Below, one piece after another: positions 42,126-47,549 of a stretch of DNA of 47,549 nucleotides; positions within the stretch are counted from its first letter, which is position 1; every line of letters starts with the position of its first letter. Below the pieces are notes generated by a model. That model worked only from the letters and a program-made list of their open reading frames with translations. It did not search any database and was not told the DNA's origin. A program made the position numbers and the translations under genes. Source of the DNA: JBBPXY01 sp038200435. GTDB lineage: Bacteria > Actinomycetota > Thermoleophilia > Solirubrobacterales > Solirubrobacteraceae. Location of the stretch: assembly GCA_038200435.1 (NCBI GenBank), contig JBBPXY010000019.1, positions 1 through 47,549 on the forward strand. The letters are read 5' to 3'.

Positions 42126-42527
42126 ATGAAGGTCGTCGTGCACGTCGACGGCGGCGCGCGCGGCAATCCGGGCCCGGCGGCCGTGGCGGCCATCGTCTCC
42201 GAGCCCGACGGCACCGTGCTGGCCGAGGCCGCCGAGCCAATCGGCACCGCGACGAACAACGTCGCGGAGTACCGCGCCCTGCTGCTCGGCCTCGGCCGTG
42301 CCCGTGCGCTTGGGGCGGACGAAGTCGAGGTGATCGGCGATTCGGAGCTGATCGTCAAGCAGGTTCAGGGGCTGTACAAGGTCAAGCACGCGGGGCTCAA
42401 GCCCCTGCACGACGAGGCGCAGGCGGCGCTGCGCGAGTTCCGCGAGTGGAAGATCCGGGCCGTGCGCCGGGAGCACAACGCCGAGGCCGACGCGCTGGTC
42501 AACGCAGCCCTCGACGCCCAGCTCTAA
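42126..42527 (+). CDS. RNase HI-like protein
   Basis: 133 aa. The RNase H fold is visible: KVVVHVDGGARGNPGPAAVAA (Asp in VDGGARGNPGP), Glu in NNVAEYRALLLGL, Asp in VIGDSELIVKQVQG and the last Asp in HNAEADALVNAAL. All four catalytic acids are present. This short form without an N-terminal domain matches YpdQ/RnhA-type proteins and the RNase H domain joined to CobC in mycobacteria. It likely cuts RNA in RNA-DNA hybrids. Confidence 0.9.
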   Translation: MKVVVHVDGGARGNPGPAAVAAIVSEPDGTVLAEAAEPIGTATNNVAEYRALLLGLGRARALGADEVEVIGDSELIVKQVQGLYKVKHAGLKPLHDEAQAALREFREWKIRAVRREHNAEADALVNAALDAQL

Positions 42528-42559
42528 CTGCCCCGGCCGTAGCGGTCGATAGGACGTGG

Positions 42560-44254
42560 ATGAAGAGCTGGGTTGCATCGCTCGAGCGACGCCTCCTGCC
42601 CGAAGGCGACGTGGACGCCGACGGGCACGCGCTGCTGTCCGCGCCGGGAGTGCGTGCGCGGTCGCTCGGCCTGCTCTATCTCGCGGGCGGTTCACTCGCC
42701 TTGTTCTCGATGGTTCTTCCTCAGCCGCAGGGTGAGAACGAAGGGGTCATCTACGGGGTGATCGCCGTCGGGCTCCTCACGGGCGCGATCCTCTTGTTCT
42801 TCGCTGGCCGCCTACCCAACCGCTCCTTCGCCGCCGGCCTGGCTCTGGCCACCGCCCTCTGCACCGTGGGGATCTACGCCACGGGGCAGAGCACGAGCGT
42901 TTACGCGATGTTCTACGTGTGGCTGGCCCTGGCCGCGGCCTACTTCCTGCCGGCCCGCGGCGCGGCCACGCACGTGGCGTTGGTCGCCGTCGCGTACGGG
43001 AGCGTGCTGCTCCTGCGTGATACCCCGGACCCGATCGAGCGCTGGCTCATCACGCTCGGCACCGCGACAGTTGCCGGGCTGTTCGTCGGACTTCTGCGCC
43101 AGCGCGTGCAACTGCTGGTCACGCGGCTCTCACGCGCCGTCGACGATCTCGGAGTCGCGGCCCGAACGGATCCACTGACCGGACTTCTCAACCGCCGCGG
43201 CTTTCAGAGCATGTTCGAGGCCGAGCTCGAGCGCTCGCGCCGCAGCGGCGCGCCACTCGCCCTGTTGGTGGGCGATCTCGATTTCTTCAAGCGGCTGAAC
43301 GACTCGTTCGGGCATCTGGTCGGCGACCGTGCGCTAGAGAAGCTGAGCGGCATTCTCACCCAGCACAGCCGGCGCATCGACACGCTCGCGCGCATCGGCG
43401 GGGAGGAGTTCGCGTTGCTCTTGCCCTGCAGCGACGCGCACGGTGCCTTCATGTTCGCCGAACGGGTCCGGACCGCGGTGCAGGAGAGCTTTGCCCAGGA
43501 GGCCCTGCTTCTGACGATCTCGTTCGGCATCGCGACCTTCCCGGAGTCGGCACGCAACGCCGAGCTGATGCTCGGCGCCGCCGACGAAGCGCTCTACGCG
43601 GCCAAACGAATGGGTCGCAACCGCTCGGTGATCCACAACCCCGAGCTGCGCAGCCTCTCGACGGCGGCGGAGGATGCGAGCGGCGGCATCGAGGTGGCGA
43701 CGGTCGTCACCCTGGCCGAGGCGCTCGACCTGCGCGACGCGCGCACGGCCCAGCACTCGCAGACGGTCGGGCGCTACGCCGAGCTCATGGCCCGCCGGCT
43801 CGGCCTCGACGAGGTGCACGTCGAGCGGGTACGGCTGGCCGGCATCGTTCACGACGTGGGCAAGATCGCGGTGCCCGACGCGATCCTCCTCAAGGCCGGC
43901 CCCCTGAGCGCTGAGGAATGGACCGAGCTGCGCAAGCATCCCGAGACCGGCGCTCGCCTGCTCGGCGGCGCTCAGCTCGACGATGTGCGCGCCTGGGTCC
44001 TGGCTCACCACGAGCGCCCCGACGGTCGCGGCTATCCCCTCGGGCTGGGTGACGACGACATTCCCCTCGAAGCGAAGATCCTCGCGGTGGCCGACGCCTA
44101 CGAGGCGATGACGAGCGACCGCGTCTACCGGCAGGCGCTCGGCCCGTCGGCCGCACGCCACGAGCTGCTCACCGCCGCGGGCACGCAGTTCGACCCAGCT
44201 GTCGTCGAGGCGCTGCTGGCGGCTCTGGAGGCACCCGGGGCCCTGGTCGCTTGA
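42560..44254 (+). CDS. c-di-GMP synthase/phosphodiesterase with GGDEF and HD-GYP domains
   Basis: 564 aa from ATG 42560. Residues about 35-182 form five to six membrane helices. The GGDEF domain (about 200-365) has RTDPLTGLLNRRGF and GGEEF at 280-284, with the inhibitory I-site RRID at 271-274 five residues before it. The HD-GYP domain (about 375-564) has HDVGK at 431, HHERPDGRGYP near 483 and DAYEAM near 512. Both active sites look intact, so it could make and break c-di-GMP. The membrane part has no known sensor domain. Confidence 0.92.
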   Translation: MKSWVASLERRLLPEGDVDADGHALLSAPGVRARSLGLLYLAGGSLALFSMVLPQPQGENEGVIYGVIAVGLLTGAILLFFAGRLPNRSFAAGLALATALCTVGIYATGQSTSVYAMFYVWLALAAAYFLPARGAATHVALVAVAYGSVLLLRDTPDPIERWLITLGTATVAGLFVGLLRQRVQLLVTRLSRAVDDLGVAARTDPLTGLLNRRGFQSMFEAELERSRRSGAPLALLVGDLDFFKRLNDSFGHLVGDRALEKLSGILTQHSRRIDTLARIGGEEFALLLPCSDAHGAFMFAERVRTAVQESFAQEALLLTISFGIATFPESARNAELMLGAADEALYAAKRMGRNRSVIHNPELRSLSTAAEDASGGIEVATVVTLAEALDLRDARTAQHSQTVGRYAELMARRLGLDEVHVERVRLAGIVHDVGKIAVPDAILLKAGPLSAEEWTELRKHPETGARLLGGAQLDDVRAWVLAHHERPDGRGYPLGLGDDDIPLEAKILAVADAYEAMTSDRVYRQALGPSAARHELLTAAGTQFDPAVVEALLAALEAPGALVA

Positions 44255-44308
44255 ATTCGGATTCAGCACTGGATCTGAACGCGGAAACGGCGTAGGATCC
44301 TGTGGGCG

Positions 44309-44770
44309 ATGGAAGCAGTCGCCAAACCCAAGACACTGGTGGGCCGTCTCAAGCAGGCGGGGACGCTCGGGACCATGGGCGTGACCGCGCTGAACGTCTA
44401 CACGGGTAGCCCTCTCCTTGGCCTGTGGGTCGGCTCGCGCGTTCAGGGCGACGGACCCCCGAGCATGCCCGCCATCTTCGTGATGCTTGTTGTCTTTCTG
44501 GGCACCAGCCTTGTCCTCGTGCGCATCCTTGCCGCACTCGGGCGCATGTACGACCGCTTGTCCGGTCGGCCGGCGCAGACCCGGCAACACACGCCCTGGC
44601 TGCGGAGCCTCCGTGGCGACCGGCCCCGCGAGGTGGGCGCCGCCGGATATGAGCTCGGGGCCCTCGACTACCTGATGATCGGGTCGGTGATCATGCTCGC
44701 CGCAGCCTTCGAGATCTGGTTCTTCTTCTACTCGGGCTCGCCGCTGGATGGTCGCTCCGGTCGCCGCTGA
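44309..44770 (+). CDS. Small membrane protein of unknown function
   Basis: 153 aa from ATG 44309, 10 bases after TAGGAT. Two clear membrane helices: PAIFVMLVVFLGTSLVLVRI near residue 54 and YLMIGSVIMLAAAFEIWFFF near 124, joined by a basic loop. A weak hydrophobic stretch lies near residues 20-40. No family recognised. In the 54-base gap upstream, TTCAG and CTGAA form a 5-bp inverted repeat (44262-44279). Confidence 0.65.
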   Translation: MEAVAKPKTLVGRLKQAGTLGTMGVTALNVYTGSPLLGLWVGSRVQGDGPPSMPAIFVMLVVFLGTSLVLVRILAALGRMYDRLSGRPAQTRQHTPWLRSLRGDRPREVGAAGYELGALDYLMIGSVIMLAAAFEIWFFFYSGSPLDGRSGRR

Positions 44771-44779
44771 CCGCCGTCA

Positions 44780-44808
44780 TTGACTTAAGTTCAAGGCGGA
44801 TCTACCCT
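44780..44808 (+). promoter_or_regulatory. Promoter of the R2lox-SCP2 gene, leaderless
   Basis: TTGACT (44780-44785), 17 bases, then TACCCT (44803-44808); the GTG start at 44816 comes 7 bases later, so the RNA would begin at or near the start codon. The -35 box overlaps the palindrome ACTTAAGT inside TTGACTTAAGTTCAA, a likely operator for a dimeric repressor. Confidence 0.6.
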
Positions 44809-44815
44809 GCCCGCG

Positions 44816-46084
44816 GTGGCGCGCTCCCTGGCATCGGATCTCATCTCCTACGAGGACCTGTACTCGCGCTGGGAAGTCGGTAACTGGAGCGCGAGCGCGA
44901 TCGACTTCTCGCAGGACGCGATTGAGTGGCAGAGCGAGTTCTCCGAGTTCGAGCGCCGGGCCGCCGTCTGGAACTACGCGCTGTTCTTCTGGGGCGAGGA
45001 CGCAGTAGCGGACAACCTCTCGCCCTACATCGACGCTGCGCCGCACGAGGAGCAGAAGTACTTCCTCACCACCCAGCAGGTCGACGAAGCGCGCCACGCG
45101 GTCTTCTTCAAACGCTTCATGCACGAGGTGTGCGGCAAGGGCGACGGGACGACAGCGGCTGGCCTGGCTGCGATCCAGCCCGAGCTCACCTGGGGCTTCA
45201 AGAAGGTATTCGAGCGCCTCGACACGATGGCCGACGAGCTCCGGCGCGACCGCTCGCGGCCCATGCTCGCCCGCGGCATCACCCTCTACCACTTCATCAT
45301 CGAGGCGGCCTTGGCCCAGCCCGGCCAGCACTTCATCACCTCCTACCTCGCCGATCGTGACGTCCTGCCCGGATTCCGCGCCGGTATGGAGAACGTCGCT
45401 CGCGACGAGCAACGCCACATTGCCTTCGGCGTGAAGATGCTGGCCGACCTGCACGCGGAGGATCCCGACTGCGCACCCGCGGTCGCGGACCTGTTGCGCG
45501 AGGTCATTCCGTGGACCGCGGCGGTACTCGATCCTCCGAACGACGATCGTCGCTACACGGAGACCTTCGGGTTCACCATCGAGGAGATCGGCGCAGAGGG
45601 CGCGCTCTCGATTGAGACCAAGCTGCGCAGCGCCGGCCTGCCGCTCGAGGAGCTTCCGGGGTCGCCGCCGATGCCGATCGACCTGACGCCGCTCGAGCGC
45701 TCCGAACGCGGCCGGCGGCTCGTCGAGGCGGGCATCCTTGGCCAGAAAAAGGGCCCGCCGGCGACCGACCCTGAGTCCGTCGCCCTGCTGATGGACACGG
45801 TGCGCCGCGCCGTGGACCCGAACCACGGCCTCTCCGAGCCGACGACGCTGCAGTTCCTCTTCCGCGACGTCGACCCGTGGATGCTGCACATCGACAACGG
45901 CTCGACTCGCACCGAACCGGGACGGGCGACCGACGCCGACGCGACCGTGGTCTGCTCCTATGAGGACTGGGTCGACATCGTCGGAGGGCGGCTCGACCCG
46001 AGGCGCGCGTTGCTGACCCGGCGGCTGAAGCCGAGCGGGTCGGTCCGCACCCTGCTGAAGCTCCCGCAGGTCATGGGCCGCTGA
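44816..46084 (+). CDS. R2lox-like ferritin-fold oxidase fused to an SCP2 lipid-binding domain
   Basis: 422 aa from GTG 44816. Residues 1-300 are an R2-like four-helix di-metal domain with ligands Glu61, Glu91 and His94 (DEARH), Glu163, Glu198 and His201 (DEQRH). Val64 (Glu61+3) and Tyr158 (Glu163-5) sit where R2lox proteins form their Val-Tyr ether link, and Phe98 replaces the radical Tyr of class Ia R2. Residues about 325-420 match SCP2: LQFLFRDVDPWMLHIDNG, then DADATVVCSYEDWVDIVGG and a C-terminal amphipathic helix. R2lox enzymes bind a long-chain fatty acid near a Mn/Fe site, and SCP2 binds lipids, so a lipid oxidase with its own carrier domain is a fair inference. The reaction is not known. 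Confidence 0.82.
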   Translation: MARSLASDLISYEDLYSRWEVGNWSASAIDFSQDAIEWQSEFSEFERRAAVWNYALFFWGEDAVADNLSPYIDAAPHEEQKYFLTTQQVDEARHAVFFKRFMHEVCGKGDGTTAAGLAAIQPELTWGFKKVFERLDTMADELRRDRSRPMLARGITLYHFIIEAALAQPGQHFITSYLADRDVLPGFRAGMENVARDEQRHIAFGVKMLADLHAEDPDCAPAVADLLREVIPWTAAVLDPPNDDRRYTETFGFTIEEIGAEGALSIETKLRSAGLPLEELPGSPPMPIDLTPLERSERGRRLVEAGILGQKKGPPATDPESVALLMDTVRRAVDPNHGLSEPTTLQFLFRDVDPWMLHIDNGSTRTEPGRATDADATVVCSYEDWVDIVGGRLDPRRALLTRRLKPSGSVRTLLKLPQVMGR

Positions 46085-46179
46085 GGCGTTTTGCGAAACC
46101 CTCGTTCCGTGGCGGGGTACTAAGGGTCCTAAGACCGCTTCACTCGTCCACCCCCCGTCTTCCCTATAGGAGGTTCGCC

Positions 46180-47148
46180 ATGAGCCCCGCTGCGGCCGCT
46201 CCCTCACGAACTCCCGCTCGCCCCCGTCGTAAGACGCCCGTCGCGCCCGTTGACTCCTTCGAACTTCGCCACACGGTGCTGCACGGCCACTCGGTCGCCT
46301 ATCGCAGCGCCGGCTCGGGGCCCGCGATCGTCCTGATCCACGGGATCACCTCGAACTCACTCACGTGGGAGGCCATCGCTCCTTCGCTGGCCCGCAACCA
46401 CACGGTGATCGCTCCCGACCTGCTCGGCCACGGCGAATCGGCCAAACCACGCGGTGACTACTCCCTTGGGGCCTACGCCAGTGGGGTGCGCGACCTGCTC
46501 ATCTCGCTCGGCCACGAGAGTGCCACGGTGGTCGGGCACTCCCTTGGCGGCGGCGTCGCCATGCAGATGGCCTATCAGTTCCCCGAGCGCTGTGAGCGCC
46601 TGGTGCTCGTGGGCAGCGGCGGCCTGGGCCGCGAGGTCAGTGGCCTACTGCGCGCCGCGACGCTCCCCGGCTCCGAATGGGTCCTGCCCCTCCTGGCCAG
46701 TGCCGGCCTCCTCGACGCGGGCCGTGTGCTGGCCCGCCTACTCGACCGTGTGGGATTGAGTTTCCGCACGGATGTGCAGGAGATGGCCAGCGGGCACGCG
46801 TCGCTTGCCGACCCCGAGGCTCGTGCCGCCTTCGTCCACACCCTGCGCACGATCGTTGATCCCGGCGGCCAGCGGGTGAACGCGAGCGATCGTCTGTACC
46901 TCGCCCAGGAGGTCCCCACCATGATCGTGTGGGGAGAGCGCGACCCCATCATCCCGGTCGCCCATGGTCGCGCTGCGCACGAGCTCATCCCGAACAGCCG
47001 GCTCGAGGTGTTCGCCAACGCGGGGCACTACCCGCACGTCGACGACGCCGCGCGCTTCGGCCGCGCGCTCGAGGACTTCATCGACACGACCGAGCCGGCC
47101 GCGGTCACTCCCGAGCGCTGGCGCTCGCTGCTGCAGAAAGGCGCGTAG
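46180..47148 (+). CDS. Alpha/beta hydrolase with basic N-terminal tail
   Basis: 322 aa from ATG 46180 with AGGAGGT 5 bases upstream, one of the strongest ribosome-binding sites in the window. A Pro/Arg-rich tail of about 28 residues precedes the fold: IVLIHGITSNSLTWE, nucleophile in VVGHSLGGGVAMQM, Asp in IVWGERDPIIP and His in NAGHYPHVDD. It lies 95 bases after the R2lox-SCP2 gene and may act on its lipid substrate, but that is only context. Confidence 0.9.
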   Translation: MSPAAAAPSRTPARPRRKTPVAPVDSFELRHTVLHGHSVAYRSAGSGPAIVLIHGITSNSLTWEAIAPSLARNHTVIAPDLLGHGESAKPRGDYSLGAYASGVRDLLISLGHESATVVGHSLGGGVAMQMAYQFPERCERLVLVGSGGLGREVSGLLRAATLPGSEWVLPLLASAGLLDAGRVLARLLDRVGLSFRTDVQEMASGHASLADPEARAAFVHTLRTIVDPGGQRVNASDRLYLAQEVPTMIVWGERDPIIPVAHGRAAHELIPNSRLEVFANAGHYPHVDDAARFGRALEDFIDTTEPAAVTPERWRSLLQKGA

Positions 47149-47158
47149 GCTGGCGCGC

Positions 47159-47549
47159 GTGCAGCGCGCGTTCATAACAGGAGCCCGGGGCTTCATCGGC
47201 CGCGCGCTCGCGGCTCGGTTGCGCGCGCAGGGCGTCGAGGTCCGGGGCGTCGACTTCGACGCTGACCCGGATCATGGCGTGGTCGCCGGCGACATCGCCG
47301 AGCCGGGTGGCTGGCAACGGCACGCCGAAGGGTGCGACCTGGTTGTCCACACCGCGGCGATCGTCTCGAACGCCTTCGATCTCGACACCTCCTGGCGGGT
47401 GAACGTGCTCGGCACCCGTCGCGCCCTCGACGCGGCCGCACGGGCCGGTACGGACCGGTTCGTGCACATCTCGTCGGTGCGGGCATTCTCCGACGCGGGC
47501 TTTCCGCCCGGCGTCGACGAGAGCCATCCCGTCCGGCCCGATGGCAATC
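47159..47549 (+). CDS. SDR NAD-dependent epimerase/dehydratase (partial, 3' end missing)
   Basis: The first 130 residues from GTG 47159, running off the window. The Rossmann motif ITGARGFIGRALAARL, then VVHTAAIVSNAFDLDTSW, NVLGTRRALDAAARAG and FVHISSVRAF mark an extended SDR of the epimerase or 3-beta-HSD type. It starts 10 bases after the hydrolase stop, so it is likely co-transcribed. Substrate unknown; a sterol or sugar is possible. Confidence 0.85.
   Translation, partial: MQRAFITGARGFIGRALAARLRAQGVEVRGVDFDADPDHGVVAGDIAEPGGWQRHAEGCDLVVHTAAIVSNAFDLDTSWRVNVLGTRRALDAAARAGTDRFVHISSVRAFSDAGFPPGVDESHPVRPDGN

Noticed and set aside
46085..46179. Sigma-B-type promoter (GTTT...GGGTAC) before the hydrolase
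   Set aside because: The two boxes are about 23 bases apart, too far for the known spacing; only the ribosome-binding site is well supported.

Overview
The window is about 47.5 kb of very GC-rich bacterial chromosome, densely packed and mostly on the + strand. The protein set (SepIVA-like coiled coil, WhiG/FliA-type sigma factor, DUF177-rpmF-plsX-acpP-rnc-smc-ftsY-ffh-rpsP-khpA-rimM-trmD-rplS-lepB-rnhB order, frequent GTG/TTG starts, ATGA/GTGA/TTGA overlaps, many leaderless-looking starts) points to an actinobacterium. Gene style and content suggest a deep-branching one such as Thermoleophilia/Solirubrobacterales, but that placement is inference from gene content, not a database result. No rRNA, tRNA, CRISPR array or intact prophage was seen.

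Layout. 1-1750: the tail of an unknown Pro-rich protein converges on a PknB-type Ser/Thr kinase, and rpmB diverges from the kinase. 1751-7332: a housekeeping run of rpmB, a DAK/FakA-like kinase, recG, rsmD, coaD and a SepIVA/DivIVA-like coiled coil. 7333-12420: an accessory block, not usual at this place, with a YdeI-like protein, a macro-domain protein, a coiled-coil protein with a PD-(D/E)XK-like domain, a divergent unknown gene and an acyl-CoA synthetase. 12421-27214: a long conserved core for lipid precursor synthesis, RNA processing, chromosome condensation, protein targeting and translation (yceD, rpmF, plsX, acpP, rnc, smc, ftsY, NfeD and SPFH genes, ffh, rpsP, khpA, rimM, trmD, rplS, lepB, rnhB). 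A TolB-like propeller gene with a broken signal peptide splits yceD from rpmF. 27245-30402: yraN, then comM and dprA for DNA uptake. 30438-38786: thiD, two small unknowns, ilvD, an alpha/beta hydrolase, a nucleotidase-like HAD protein, a PlsC/SDR pair and an L,D-transpeptidase. 38787-39106 has no gene but holds a cluster of alternating inverted repeats that looks like a transposon end. 39107-42527: a XerC/D recombinase, a WhiG-like sigma factor, a zinc-ribbon protein, a small basic protein and an RNase HI-like protein. 42560-47549: a c-di-GMP synthase/phosphodiesterase, a small membrane protein, an R2lox-SCP2 fusion, a second alpha/beta hydrolase and the start of an SDR epimerase.

Most notable points. 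(1) Between the SPFH gene and ffh, the minus strand can fold into a rod of about 163 nt with some 40 base pairs. All eight imperfect pairs in the stem other than one G/G are G.U on that strand only, so a structured RNA is more likely than a decayed palindrome. (2) The R2-like protein at 44816 keeps the metal ligands and the Val/Tyr pair of the R2lox oxidases and is fused to an SCP2 lipid-binding domain. (3) rnc and the WhiG-like sigma gene have no ATG, GTG or TTG before their conserved domains. Each has AGGAG followed at 9 or 6 nt by an in-frame CTG, and acpP and rnc share one frame with only a TGA between them. (4) The smc-ftsY gap carries two mutually exclusive hairpins and an 11-bp hairpin abutting the ftsY start.
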